64,000 bases of DNA from Clostridiales bacterium. GTDB lineage: Bacteria; Bacillota; Clostridia; Oscillospirales; Oscillospiraceae. The stretch is from positions 1-64,000 of the forward strand of contig JAQXKZ010000028.1 of assembly GCA_029010715.1 (NCBI GenBank), in the 5' to 3' direction. Below, piece after piece: positions 16,227-25,501 of this stretch. The notes beneath the pieces are model-generated. The model saw nothing but the letters and a program-made list of their open reading frames with translations. It had not been told where the DNA came from and did no database searches. The position numbers and the translations under genes are program-made. Position 1 is the first letter of the stretch; each line of letters begins with the position of its first letter.

Positions 16227-18138
16227 GAGCATTGACATAGAGCTTGGAAAAGAGCTCTGGGCTGACTTTATATATGAGGGGCGGCTGGATCCGAGAATAC
16301 GCCCGGAGATAGCCGACTCATGGAAAAAGTGCCGTCAGGCCGGGGTGAATCCAGCCGGGGGCGAGGGCAGGTATGTTGATGCGGCGGTATTCCAGAGCAT
16401 ATACTCCGCTAACCGGATACTGATAGACACGGCTCTGCCGATAATGCGCAGCGTTTTTCAGATAGTCCAGGACACAAGCTATCTCATGGTCCTGACTGAC
16501 AGTGTCGGGTATATTCTCGAGACCATGGGCGACGAGGAGATACTCATAAAAAGTGAAAACATGCGCTTCGGAAAGGGACGTCTGTGGAACAGCCTTGAGG
16601 TCGGCACCAACGCCATAAGCGTCGCGCTGGAGTATGACCGGGCCATACAGATGGTCGGGGCGGAGCACTATTGCCGTTCGCACCAGACCTGGACCTGCTC
16701 CGCCGCGCCGATACACGGTGTCGAAGGGGAGATCATCGGGTGCATAAACTTCTCCGGCACTATTGAAAGCGCGCATGAGCATACGTTGGCGCTAGCTCTT
16801 GCGGCGGCCTACGGAATAGAGAGCCAGATAAAGATAAAGCATAACGCACAGCTGCTGAACACAGCCCTCGATGCGAGCAATGACGCGATATTTCTGGTCA
16901 ATGGCGCCTACAGGACCTTCTGGATGAATGCTGCCGCCAGGAAGCTGGCCGGCCCAGAGGCCGATAAAATGTCAGAAAACGATTTCCGCGATATACTTCC
17001 CGACGTGAACTGGCAGGACCGCCGGGATTATTTCTCAGATGATACGCGTTTCGCGCTGGGAGACAAGCTGATATACTGCGGCGTCGACGTGCACTATCTC
17101 GACAGCTTCGGTACGCCGGCCTACAGCATTACTCTTAAGAAGCAGAAGCATTTGCTCAACGCGGTCAACCGCCTGAGCCGCAATAAGGCCAGCTATAAAT
17201 TTGAGGACTTCATGACCAACGACGGGGCGACGCAGAAAATGCTCACGCTTGCGAAGCGTTACGCCGAATATGAGGGAAACATCCTGATCGAGGGTGAGAG
17301 CGGGACAGGCAAGGAGATGATCGCGCAGGCGATACATAACGCAGGATCGCATCGTGACGGGCCCTTTGTCACAATAAACTGCGCCTCCATTCCGAGGGAA
17401 ATGCTGGAATCCGAGCTTTTCGGCTGTGAGGTAGGGGCTTTCGGCGGGAAAATAACCGAGAGCAGTCCGGGCCGCTTTGAGCTTGCGCAGAACGGCACGG
17501 CCTTTCTCAACGAGATATCCGAGATGCCGCTGGAGCTGCAGGCCAAGATACTGAATACAGTGGAGACCCATACGGTCAGGAGACTTGGCAGCACGCGTGA
17601 TATCCGTCTGAATATCCGTATCATATCTGCCTCGGGCCGGCCGGTAGCGCCGTTGGTCAGGAGCGGCAGCTTCAGACGCGATCTGTACCACCGTCTTGAC
17701 GTGCTGCGTCTGGACATAAGGCCCCTGCGGGAGCGTCAGTGCGATATAATTCTCTGTGCGCAGAAAATGCTTGACCAGCTCAACTTCAGATACCCCGAAC
17801 TCAAAAAGACAGCGACGCCGGAGTTTATGACCGGGCTTCTGAACTGCGACTGGCCCGGCAATGTCCGCCAGCTGCAAAACAGTATTGAACGTGTCTTTTA
17901 TTCCGAGACCGGAGGCACGCTCACGGAGGAAAGCCTGAAGTATGTATACGGAGAGCTCACGGAGGAGATGCCGAAACGGCTGTGCGCAGAGAGCAATCAG
18001 GTGTCGGAGATAGCGGATGCGCTGGAGAGCTGCGGCGGCGACGTGGGAGCCGCGGCGGCTGTGCTGGGTATAAGCCGTGCGACCCTGTACCGCCGGCTCA
18101 AAAAATACAATATCGACCTGAAACGCTCCAGAAAGTGA
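16219..18138 (+). CDS. AcoR/DhaR-like enhancer-binding-type regulator with altered AAA+ motifs
   Basis: 639 aa. Order: N-terminal AcoR-type segment and GAF-like sensor (about 55-200), PAS-like region (about 215-310), AAA+ domain (about 335-565), and Fis-type HTH (about 595-635: AAAAVLGISRATLYRRLKKY). Walker A GESGTGKE (359-366) is intact. The sigma-54 contact loop is GAFGGK (406-411) instead of GAFTGA, and Walker B is FLNE (D to N at 431). It is coupled to lplA and lies upstream of the aco-type operon, the expected place for its activator. Because the operon has a sigma-70-type promoter and no -24/-12 element is visible, it may act on sigma-70 polymerase, as DhaR and TyrR do (inference). Confidence 0.9.
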   Translation: MDKSIDIELGKELWADFIYEGRLDPRIRPEIADSWKKCRQAGVNPAGGEGRYVDAAVFQSIYSANRILIDTALPIMRSVFQIVQDTSYLMVLTDSVGYILETMGDEEILIKSENMRFGKGRLWNSLEVGTNAISVALEYDRAIQMVGAEHYCRSHQTWTCSAAPIHGVEGEIIGCINFSGTIESAHEHTLALALAAAYGIESQIKIKHNAQLLNTALDASNDAIFLVNGAYRTFWMNAAARKLAGPEADKMSENDFRDILPDVNWQDRRDYFSDDTRFALGDKLIYCGVDVHYLDSFGTPAYSITLKKQKHLLNAVNRLSRNKASYKFEDFMTNDGATQKMLTLAKRYAEYEGNILIEGESGTGKEMIAQAIHNAGSHRDGPFVTINCASIPREMLESELFGCEVGAFGGKITESSPGRFELAQNGTAFLNEISEMPLELQAKILNTVETHTVRRLGSTRDIRLNIRIISASGRPVAPLVRSGSFRRDLYHRLDVLRLDIRPLRERQCDIILCAQKMLDQLNFRYPELKKTATPEFMTGLLNCDWPGNVRQLQNSIERVFYSETGGTLTEESLKYVYGELTEEMPKRLCAESNQVSEIADALESCGGDVGAAAAVLGISRATLYRRLKKYNIDLKRSRK

Positions 18139-18366
18139 GAGCGAAAGCGCTGTTAATACCTGGCGCGGGGGAGTGCTGTTAATATCCGGTGAGGCAGCGT
18201 GAATACCATTTTGCAGGGCGCCGGATCATGCGGCGGTGCCCCGGGACACAACTGAAAGCGGGCGTGAACGCTTTGGATTCTGCATTATATGCGTCGATGC
18301 GCAGGGTACAGCGGCTGAAGTACGTCATTTAATCGAAAAAACATTATAAAGAGCTTATCCTGCGGT

Positions 18367-18404
18367 AGCGGCGGAACAGAAGAGATTCTGTTCCGCCGCT
18401 TTTA
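18367..18404 (+). terminator. terminator of the lplA-regulator unit
   Basis: 15-bp perfect stem AGCGGCGGAACAGAA / TTCTGTTCCGCCGCT with a GAGA loop, then TTTTAT. It separates the regulator from the dehydrogenase operon. Confidence 0.85.
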
Positions 18405-18619
18405 TACCATTTCCGTCACCTGGCGGGGAGTCCTTGCCGAATGCCGCCGGAGGCCGGTATCGTCTCATAATCGCAGCTCTGTTTCATGTGCAGTGAGACG
18501 GGGAGTGAGAATGAATAGCATTCGTTTTGATATTGCAATTGCAAATAGTGCAGGTCGTGAGAAAACAAATGCGTCAACCTGTATAAAGTTCTGAAAAATG
18601 ATTAAACAGACGTTTTTGG
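18405..18619 (+). promoter_or_regulatory. upstream control region of the dehydrogenase operon
   Basis: No gene. It holds a 12-bp perfect palindrome TTGCAATTGCAA (18533-18544), about 75 bp before the -35 box, and a GAATAGCATTC repeat at about 18513. These are candidate sites for the AcoR-like regulator. I looked for and did not find a sigma-54 -24/-12 pair. Confidence 0.35.
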
Positions 18620-18648
18620 TTGATAAATAGGTGAGAATAGTATATACT
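18620..18648 (+). promoter_or_regulatory. sigma-70-type promoter of the dehydrogenase operon
   Basis: TTGATA (18620-18625), 17 bp, TATACT (18643-18648), giving a 5' UTR of about 190 nt. A second TTGACA (18800-18805) sits directly before the hyphenated palindrome ACTTAT-AC-ATAAGT (18805-18818), 30 nt before the first gene. It could be a second promoter or operator. Confidence 0.6.
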
Positions 18649-18848
18649 ACAGAAAAAGAAAAAACGGCCACGGCACCTGCGGACATGCGGGTTTCGCGAC
18701 TGCGGCGCATGTTCGACATAAATATCGCGGGTATGTGGCATATAATCCGTAGGAGTTGAAATATATAAGGCAGGCGGAGAAAAACGGCGGCCGTATATAT
18801 TGACACTTATACATAAGTATATAAGAAAATGTTGAAGGAGGTTATTTA

Positions 18849-19835
18849 ATGGCAATCAGCAACGAACTGATGAAGGACATGTATGTGCGCATGAGACGCA
18901 TACGTGACTTCGAGAGTACCGCAGCCAAGCTGTTCGCAGAGGGCAAGGTACCCGGCTTCGTTCACCTCTATCTGGGTGAGGAAGCCATCGCACCTGCGGT
19001 ATGTGAGTGCCTGCGTGACGACGATTTCATCACCAGCACTCACCGCGGACACGGTCATATCATTGCGAAGGGCGGCGACCTCAAGCTTATGATGGCCGAG
19101 CTTTTCGGACGGGAGACCGGCTACTGCAAGGGCAAGGGAGGCTCGATGCATATCGCCGACCGTGACAAGGGCATCCTCGGCGCCAACGGTATAGTCGGCG
19201 CGGGCCACTGCATCTCCACCGGCGCGGGCCTGTCCATCAAGCTTAGAAAGACCGACCAGGTATGCGTCTGCTTCTTCGGCGACGGCTCGACCAACCAGGG
19301 TACTTTCCATGAGTCCCTAAACCTGGCGTCCATCTGGAAGCTGCCGATAGTCTTTGTCTGCGAGAATAACCATTACGGCATCTCGATGAGTCAGGCGCGC
19401 CATCAGGCCATCAAGGACGTGGCCGACAGGGCCGCGGCATATAACATGCCGGGTATCAGTGTCGACGGCAACGATCCTCTCGCGGTTTATGAGGCGGCCT
19501 TTGAGGCGGTCGCCAGAGCGAGAGCGGGCAAGGGGCCCACGCTCATCGAATGCAAAACCTACCGCCAGCACGGCCACTTCGAGGGCGACCCGGCTACATA
19601 CAAGCCCAAGGAGGAACAGGCGGCGTGGATGGCCAAGGATCCGCTGCCGCGTTTCGCCAGGTTCCTTATTGACAACGGCGTTATGAGCGCGGAGGAGGTA
19701 GAGGCGGTCGACAAGAAGGTCGCGAAGGAGATCGAAGACGCCATCGCCTTTGCCGAGGCCCAGCCCATACCGTCTCCGGAGAGCAGCGTCGTGGATGTCT
19801 ATTCCGATATCGTTGAGGAGGTGCGCGAAAGATGA
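18849..19835 (+). CDS. acoA: TPP-dependent 2-oxoacid/acetoin dehydrogenase E1 alpha
   Basis: 328 aa, normal for AcoA/PdhA-type alpha subunits. The TPP/Mg motif GDGSTNQGTFHESLN...ENNHYGIS is complete, with THRGHGH (phosphorylation-loop equivalent) and the RQHGHFEGDP tail. With the beta subunit it decarboxylates the substrate and acetylates lipoyl-E2. Acetoin and pyruvate enzymes are close relatives; AcoX and an AcoR-like regulator nearby favour acetoin-type assignment. GGAGG precedes the ATG. It overlaps acoB by 4 nt. Confidence 0.92.
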   Translation: MAISNELMKDMYVRMRRIRDFESTAAKLFAEGKVPGFVHLYLGEEAIAPAVCECLRDDDFITSTHRGHGHIIAKGGDLKLMMAELFGRETGYCKGKGGSMHIADRDKGILGANGIVGAGHCISTGAGLSIKLRKTDQVCVCFFGDGSTNQGTFHESLNLASIWKLPIVFVCENNHYGISMSQARHQAIKDVADRAAAYNMPGISVDGNDPLAVYEAAFEAVARARAGKGPTLIECKTYRQHGHFEGDPATYKPKEEQAAWMAKDPLPRFARFLIDNGVMSAEEVEAVDKKVAKEIEDAIAFAEAQPIPSPESSVVDVYSDIVEEVRER

Positions 19836-20800
19836 AAATGATGACTTACGCTGAAGGCATCCGCGAGGGCATGAGCATACGGATGCGTGAAAACCCCAAC
19901 GTCGTACTGTTCGGCGAAGACGTCGGCGCGTTCGGCGGCTGCTTCGGTGTCAGCGCCGGAATGATAGATGAGTTCGGCCCCGATAGAGTGCGCGACACGC
20001 CTATCTCCGAAGGCGCCATCGTCGGATGCGCGGTCGGCGCGGCGGCGACCGGACTGCGGCCCATCGCCGAGCTGATGTTCTGCGACTTTCTGACCGTCGG
20101 CATGGACCAGCTGGTCAATCAGGCGGCGAAGATGCGTTATATGTTCGGCGGCAAGATCTCGATGCCCATGGTACTGCGTATGCCCGCAGGCGCGGGTACC
20201 GGTGCCGCGGCGCAGCATTCCCAGTCGCTCGAAGCCTGGGTTACCCATGTACCCGGACTTAAGGTCGTCTATCCCTCCACTGCGGAGGATGCACTCGGCC
20301 TGATGCTCAGCGCCATCGACGATGATAACCCCGTCGTATACTTTGAAAACAAGCTGCTCATGGGCGTCAAGTCCGAGGTAAAAAGCCTGGAGCCCATTCC
20401 TCTCGGCAAGGGCAGGATAGTCCGCGAGGGCGGCGATCTGTCCATAATCACCTACGGCCGTCAGGTATTCGACGCGCTGAAGGCCGCGGAAGAGCTCGCT
20501 AAAGAAGGCATAGAGGCCGAGGTAGTCGACCTGCGCAGTCTCTATCCGCTGGACACCGAACTCATGGAGCAGTCTATCAGCAAGACCCACAAGGCCATCG
20601 TCTTTACCGAAGAGGTCAAGCGCGGCGGCTACGGCGGCGAGCTGAGCGCCATCATCGGCGAGGAGATGTTCGATTATCTCGACGCTCCCGTCGCGCGTAT
20701 CGGCGCGCTGAACACGCCCGTGCCTTTCGCGCCGAACCTTGAGCAGTACTATATGCCCAACGAAAAGGACGTCATCGCTGCGGCGAGGAAGATGTTCTGA
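19832..20800 (+). CDS. acoB: TPP-dependent 2-oxoacid/acetoin dehydrogenase E1 beta
   Basis: 322 aa transketolase-like beta chain. VLFGEDVGAFGGCFGVSAG near the N-terminus, RVRDTPISEGAIVGCAVGAA, and the C-terminal TEEVKRGGYGGELSAII are family signatures. It forms the alpha2-beta2 E1 with the preceding gene, whose stop overlaps its ATG (ATGA). Lys and acidic residues cannot discriminate acetoin from pyruvate. Confidence 0.92.
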   Translation: MKMMTYAEGIREGMSIRMRENPNVVLFGEDVGAFGGCFGVSAGMIDEFGPDRVRDTPISEGAIVGCAVGAAATGLRPIAELMFCDFLTVGMDQLVNQAAKMRYMFGGKISMPMVLRMPAGAGTGAAAQHSQSLEAWVTHVPGLKVVYPSTAEDALGLMLSAIDDDNPVVYFENKLLMGVKSEVKSLEPIPLGKGRIVREGGDLSIITYGRQVFDALKAAEELAKEGIEAEVVDLRSLYPLDTELMEQSISKTHKAIVFTEEVKRGGYGGELSAIIGEEMFDYLDAPVARIGALNTPVPFAPNLEQYYMPNEKDVIAAARKMF

Positions 20801-20824
20801 TACCGGCTTCCAATAACAAATCAA

Positions 20825-20855
20825 AGGGCTTCCGGGGCCAGCCTCCGGAAGCCCT
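20825..20855 (+). other. intra-operon hairpin between acoB and acoX
   Basis: AGGGCTTCCGG and CCGGAAGCCCT (11-bp arms) with a 9-nt loop and no T-run. It probably stabilises the 3' end of acoAB mRNA or partly attenuates the distal genes. Confidence 0.6.
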
Positions 20856-20877
20856 GCCAATACAGGGAGGTATGCCC

Positions 20878-21870
20878 ATGGCTTCCATAGGCATTATTGC
20901 CAACCCCGCGTCGGGCAAGGATATCCGGCGTCTGGTATCCTATGCCACGATAATAGACAATAATGAAAAGGTGAATATATGCCAGCGCATAGTACTGGCT
21001 GCTCAGGAGCTCGGCATAGATGAGTGCGTTTTTATGCCGGAGACCTTCATGATAGGACCGAAGGTGGCGGATAATCTTGAAAACGACGGCGTCATGAAGG
21101 CGAGGATAAACGTTCTGGACTTTGAGATTGACGCATCTATGCAGGACACCGTGACCGCGGCCGGGATTATGGAGGAAATGGGCGTCGGCTGCATCGTGGT
21201 CCTCGGCGGCGACGGCACCTCGCGGGCAGCGGCCAAGGCAATAAAACGCACGCCGTTAATATCTGTCTCGACCGGCACGAACAACGTCTACCCTGCGCTC
21301 ATGGAGGGCACGGTCGCAGGCATGGCGGCTGCCGCCGTGACTCATATGCCGGAGCCCTATTCCTGCTGCATACATGACAAACGTATTGAGCTGCGCGTCA
21401 ACGGCGAACTGCGTGACATTGCGCTGATAGACGCCGTGGTGTCCTCGGATTTCTTTGCCGGCGCCCGTGCCATATGGGACCCATCCCGCATTGAGCGTAT
21501 CGTCGTCTCACGCTGCCACCCGGCGACCATCGGTTTTTCGGCCATACCCGGAGCCTACAGAATAATCGGCGACGCGGACCCCTGCGGTTTCGCCGTTACT
21601 CTGAAGCAGGGCGGCGAAAAGGTGCTCGCATCCATTGCTGCCGGGGTCCTGACAGAGGTTGAGATAAGCGATCCGAAGCTGCTTATGCTGGGGGAGCCGT
21701 ATGGATTTACGGCGGAGCAGCGCTGCATGATCGCGCTCGACGGCGAAAGGGAAGTGGCTGTTGCCCCCGGAGACAGGGTCGTTATGACCGTGACGGCGGA
21801 CGGGCCGTGGCGCGTGCTGCCAAAAAAGGCGTTGGAGGAGGCACAGAGACTGGGCATGTACAGACGCTGA
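20878..21870 (+). CDS. acoX: AcoX-like ATP-NAD kinase-fold protein
   Basis: 330 aa. IIANPASGKDIRRLV at the N-terminus and VLGGDGTSRAAAK (GGDGT) are NAD-kinase/diacylglycerol-kinase-fold motifs; TGTNNVYP follows. AcoX is a recurrent member of acetoin dehydrogenase operons with no agreed function. The start at 20878 is preferred because GGGAGG sits only 1 nt before an upstream ATG (20872). Its place between E1 and E2 supports the acetoin-type label for the operon. Confidence 0.82.
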   Translation: MASIGIIANPASGKDIRRLVSYATIIDNNEKVNICQRIVLAAQELGIDECVFMPETFMIGPKVADNLENDGVMKARINVLDFEIDASMQDTVTAAGIMEEMGVGCIVVLGGDGTSRAAAKAIKRTPLISVSTGTNNVYPALMEGTVAGMAAAAVTHMPEPYSCCIHDKRIELRVNGELRDIALIDAVVSSDFFAGARAIWDPSRIERIVVSRCHPATIGFSAIPGAYRIIGDADPCGFAVTLKQGGEKVLASIAAGVLTEVEISDPKLLMLGEPYGFTAEQRCMIALDGEREVAVAPGDRVVMTVTADGPWRVLPKKALEEAQRLGMYRR

Positions 21871-21963
21871 ATCCCGCTGCTGCATGAGTCCGGGCAGGCC
21901 GCGCCGCACCCGGGTTCAGGCAGCATGAAACACATTTATTCTTTTACATAAAGGAGATTTGCA

Positions 21964-23277
21964 ATGGCAAAAGTAGTAGTAATGCCAAAGCTCGGCCTGA
22001 CCATGACGGAGGGTACGCTCAGCGCATGGAAAAAGAAGGAGGGCGACGCCGTCAAGGAGGGCGAAGCGCTTTTCGAGGTCGAGACGGATAAACTGACTAA
22101 CACGATAGAGGCCCCGGCCACCGGCGTCCTGCGCAGGATAATCGTGGCCGAGGGGCGGACGGTGCCCTGTCTGGAGCCGGTTGCGGTCATTGCCGCGGCG
22201 GATGAGGACATAAGCGGTCTCACGGGCACTGCCCAGGCCGCGCCGGCAGCAGCGGAACCGGTTCAGGCGCCTGCGGCAGCCGCCGCGGTCAGGGCTCCGG
22301 GAGAGCGCCTGATCGCGTCTCCGGCGGCAAAAAAGCTCGCGAAGGAGCTGGGCATAGATATTGCCCTCGTCAGAGGCACCGGCCCGAAGGGCAGAGTGAC
22401 CGAGGAGGACGTGAAAAACTATAAACCGGCAGCTCCCGCCGCAGAGCAGGAGGAATCCGGCACAAAAGCCTCGCCGCTTGCGGCAAAGATCGCGGCGGAT
22501 ATCGGACTCGATCTGAACGAAGTCGGCTCCAGCGGCCGCGTCCTCGCCGAGGACATACTGAAATATTTGGAGGGCACGCGGGAGAGGGCCGCGGAGGCGG
22601 CGCGCGAGGAGATCGTAGCGATGAGCGGCATGCGCAAGGCCATCGCGAAAAATATGCTCAACTCACATATGACCTCGCCGACGGTCACGTTCAACCTCTC
22701 CGTAGACATGTCGGCCATGAAGCATTACCGGGAGCAGCTGAAAGGGCAGGACATCAAGGTCAGCTATACCGACCTGCTGGTAAAATTCGTCGCCAGGGCG
22801 CTGACGGAATTCCCGCTGCTCAACTGCTCGGTCGAGGACAATAAGATAATCTACAAGCACTATGTGAACATGGGTGTTGCGGTCGCGCTTGACAACGGCC
22901 TCGTTGTGCCGAATGTCACGGACGCCGACAAAAAGAGCCTGACGGAGATATCTGCCGAGCTGAAAGAGCTGGCAAAGCTCGCGCGCGAAGGCGGGCTGCC
23001 GATGGAGAAGCTACGGGGCGGCACGTTTACGATCACAAACCTCGGCATGTACGGCATAGAGAGCTTCTCTCCGATCATAAATCAGCCTGAGGTCGCGATT
23101 CTGGGCGTGACCACGATGGAGGACAGGGCGGTCGTGCGTAACGGGGAGATCGTCATACGTCCCATGATGACGCTGAGCCTGACTGCCGACCACCGCGTCG
23201 CCGACGGCTCCGTCGCGGCGAGCTTTCTGCAGCGTATAAAGTGCCTGCTGGAAAACCCGGCGCTCATGCTGGCCTGA
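21964..23277 (+). CDS. acoC: dihydrolipoamide acetyltransferase (E2) with two peripheral-subunit-binding domains
   Basis: 437 aa. Order: lipoyl domain (1-78; K43 in ETDKLT); Ala/Pro linker; first subunit-binding domain (about 117-152: IASPAAKKLAKELGID); second one (about 168-205: ASPLAAKIAADIGLDL); catalytic acyltransferase core (about 215-437) ending with the active-site DHRVADG. It carries acetyl from E1 to CoA and forms the complex core. Two tandem binding domains are unusual for E2, which normally has one. AAAGGAG precedes the start. Confidence 0.93.
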   Translation: MAKVVVMPKLGLTMTEGTLSAWKKKEGDAVKEGEALFEVETDKLTNTIEAPATGVLRRIIVAEGRTVPCLEPVAVIAAADEDISGLTGTAQAAPAAAEPVQAPAAAAAVRAPGERLIASPAAKKLAKELGIDIALVRGTGPKGRVTEEDVKNYKPAAPAAEQEESGTKASPLAAKIAADIGLDLNEVGSSGRVLAEDILKYLEGTRERAAEAAREEIVAMSGMRKAIAKNMLNSHMTSPTVTFNLSVDMSAMKHYREQLKGQDIKVSYTDLLVKFVARALTEFPLLNCSVEDNKIIYKHYVNMGVAVALDNGLVVPNVTDADKKSLTEISAELKELAKLAREGGLPMEKLRGGTFTITNLGMYGIESFSPIINQPEVAILGVTTMEDRAVVRNGEIVIRPMMTLSLTADHRVADGSVAASFLQRIKCLLENPALMLA

Positions 23278-23293
23278 CAGGGAGGAAAAACCG

Positions 23294-24985
23294 ATGGGTA
23301 AAATAGTAGTAATGCCAAAGCTAGGCCTGACCATGACCGAAGGCACTGTGGACGAGTGGAAGAAAAAGGAGGGCGAGCCTGTTAAGGAGGGCGAAGTGCT
23401 CTTCTCCGTCTCCACCGATAAGCTCACGAACGACATCGAGGCCACGGCCTCCGGCACGCTGCTGAAGATCGCCGTACAGGCGGGGGAGACTGTGCCCTGC
23501 CTCGCTCCCGTGGCCTTCATAGGCGAACCGGGAGAGACCGTCGACCTCGGAACGGCGTCTCCGGCCGACACATGCAAACCTGCGGAGCCGGCCGGCGGCG
23601 AAGCCGTGACCGTGCTCGTGATTGGAGGCGGCCCCGGCGGCTACACCGCCGCTATCAGAGCGGCTCAGTTGGGGGCAAAGGTCACGCTGATAGAAAAAGC
23701 CCAGGTCGGCGGCACCTGTCTCAACCGTGGCTGTATGCCGACAAAGGCTATGCTGCATACCTCCGAGATATACGAAGCCGCGACCGGCAGCGCCGGTATC
23801 GGCATCGTCGGAGCGGATGTCCGCGTAGACTGGGAGAAGGTGCAGGGCTTCCGCGCTTCGGTGGTCGAAAAGCTGACTTCGGGAGTGAAAGCCCTTATAA
23901 AGCTCAATAAAATCACCCTTGTGGAGGGAAGTGCCGAGTTTATAAGCACAAAAGCGGTAAAAGTGGGGAATAAAGAATATACCGCGGACAGAATAATCAT
24001 CGCGGCAGGCTCATATCCGATCATACCCGACATCCCCGGGGTGAAGGACAGCCGTGCCTGCATGGACTCGACTGCCTGCCTGGCTCTGGATCATATCCCG
24101 GAGAGTATGCTCGTGATCGGCGGCGGGGTCATCGGACTGGAGCTCGGGACCGTGTACCGCCGCTACGGCACAAAGGTCAACGTCATAGAGGCGACAGAGC
24201 GTCTGCTGCCCCTGATGGACGGAGAACTCACCGGCCTGCTGCAGGCAAAGCTCATTGGCGAGGGCATGGATATCCACACCGGCTCTAAGGTCATTTCTGT
24301 CAGGGACACGGCAAAGGGCGCTGAGGTGAAGGTCAAATGTCCCGACGGCGAAAAAAGCTTTGAAGTCGAAAAGGTGCTGATCTGCGTCGGACGCGGTCCG
24401 CTGACCGGTGGACTTGGGCTTGGCGCGGCCGGCATAAAGACTGACAATGGATTCATCCAGACAAACGAAAAGCTTGAAACGACTGTACCCGGCGTCTACG
24501 CCATAGGCGACTGCACGGGTAAGCTGATGCTGGCCCATGCGGCTATGGCTATGGGCGAGATCGCCGCGGAGAATGCCATGGGCGGCGCACGTGTGTTCAG
24601 ACCGGAGCAGAGCCCGAGCTGCGCCTATGTCGGACCCGAATTTGCCGGCGTCGGCTATACCGAGGAAAAGCTCAGGGAGATGGGAGTCGACTACAAGACA
24701 GGCCGCTTCCCGACCAGCGGCAACGGCAGGAGCCTTGTCGCGGGACATACGGACGGGATGATCAAGGTCCTTGCCGGGGCAAAATACGGCGAGATCCTCG
24801 GCGTACACATCCTTGCCCCGAGCGCGACGGAGCTCATTGAGGAGGCCGCCCTCGCAATAAGGCTGGAGGCGACGCTGGAGGAGTTCACGGATACCATACA
24901 CTGCCATCCGACGGTGGCCGAGGCCGTACGCGAAGCCTGTCTCGCGGCCGACAGGAAAGCAATACATATACCGAACAGAAAGTGA
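23294..24985 (+). CDS. lpdA: dihydrolipoamide dehydrogenase (E3) with N-terminal lipoyl domain
   Basis: 563 aa versus about 470 for plain E3. Residues 1-80 are a lipoyl domain (K43 in STDKLT), then a short linker and the FAD/NAD disulfide reductase. Seen: VIGGGPGGYTAAI, GGTCLNRGCMPTKA (redox pair C142/C147), VIGGGVIGLELG, and HCHPTVAEAV (catalytic His). It reoxidises dihydrolipoyl-E2 with NAD+. The first 18 codons are nearly identical in DNA to those of acoC, pointing to duplication of the lipoyl domain within the operon. Starts 16 nt after acoC. Confidence 0.95.
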   Translation: MGKIVVMPKLGLTMTEGTVDEWKKKEGEPVKEGEVLFSVSTDKLTNDIEATASGTLLKIAVQAGETVPCLAPVAFIGEPGETVDLGTASPADTCKPAEPAGGEAVTVLVIGGGPGGYTAAIRAAQLGAKVTLIEKAQVGGTCLNRGCMPTKAMLHTSEIYEAATGSAGIGIVGADVRVDWEKVQGFRASVVEKLTSGVKALIKLNKITLVEGSAEFISTKAVKVGNKEYTADRIIIAAGSYPIIPDIPGVKDSRACMDSTACLALDHIPESMLVIGGGVIGLELGTVYRRYGTKVNVIEATERLLPLMDGELTGLLQAKLIGEGMDIHTGSKVISVRDTAKGAEVKVKCPDGEKSFEVEKVLICVGRGPLTGGLGLGAAGIKTDNGFIQTNEKLETTVPGVYAIGDCTGKLMLAHAAMAMGEIAAENAMGGARVFRPEQSPSCAYVGPEFAGVGYTEEKLREMGVDYKTGRFPTSGNGRSLVAGHTDGMIKVLAGAKYGEILGVHILAPSATELIEEAALAIRLEATLEEFTDTIHCHPTVAEAVREACLAADRKAIHIPNRK

Positions 24986-24994
24986 GGCGGGATT

Positions 24995-25294
24995 ATGCTT
25001 GAAGCTGCATTTATTTTCATCGCGCCCGGTGCGGACCCCGAAAAGCATCGCGGCACAGTCGAGACTCCCGAAGTCCGGCTGACGTCCATAGGCGTGAGCA
25101 CTTACGAGGAGGGAGCCGCTGCGGCCAGGGAGATGGCCGACGCAGGCTGCGCCGCGATAGAGCTCTGCGGCGGCTTCGGTATACGCGGGACATATCTCGT
25201 TGAGCAGGCTGTAGGGGACAGGGCAAAGGTCGGCGCGGTGCGCTTTGATCTGCATCCCGGGCTGGGCTGCAAAAGCGGCGACGAACTGTTCTGA
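24995..25294 (+). CDS. small conserved protein, DUF6506-like
   Basis: 99 aa, ninth base after the E3 stop and so in the same operon. It has AAFIFIAPGADPEKHRGTVE, an Ala-rich middle, and IELCGGFGIRGTYLVE, ending DLHPGLGCKSGDELF. I connect it from memory with the DUF6506 family, which has no known function. No signal peptide, TM helix or metal motif. Its place suggests an accessory to the dehydrogenase complex, but nothing in the sequence proves it. Confidence 0.6.
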   Translation: MLEAAFIFIAPGADPEKHRGTVETPEVRLTSIGVSTYEEGAAAAREMADAGCAAIELCGGFGIRGTYLVEQAVGDRAKVGAVRFDLHPGLGCKSGDELF

Positions 25295-25501
25295 TTCCGA
25301 ACCCGGAATCAGCTCCGGGTCCCGCGCACCCCAATGCCGCACGGAGGGCGCGTCACTGCGTATCATACGGAGCCGTCGCGCCTGCGGCGCCGTGAACAGC
25401 GCCGGATGTTTTTATGAGAATATATATGAGCGCGGATTAAAAGCAAATACGGTCCCCATGTCCCGGCTGTCCGGGAGATGGGGACGTTGACGGAGACCGG
25501 T

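Noticed and set aside
18421-18438. TGGC...TTGC pair resembling a sigma-54 promoter before the dehydrogenase operon
   Set aside because: TTGC begins 13 bases after TGGC begins, whereas the -24/-12 consensus needs 11; another pair near 18160 is also out of register.
24011-25366. 451-codon minus-strand frame across lpdA and the DUF6506-like gene
   Set aside because: Shadow of well-identified plus-strand genes.
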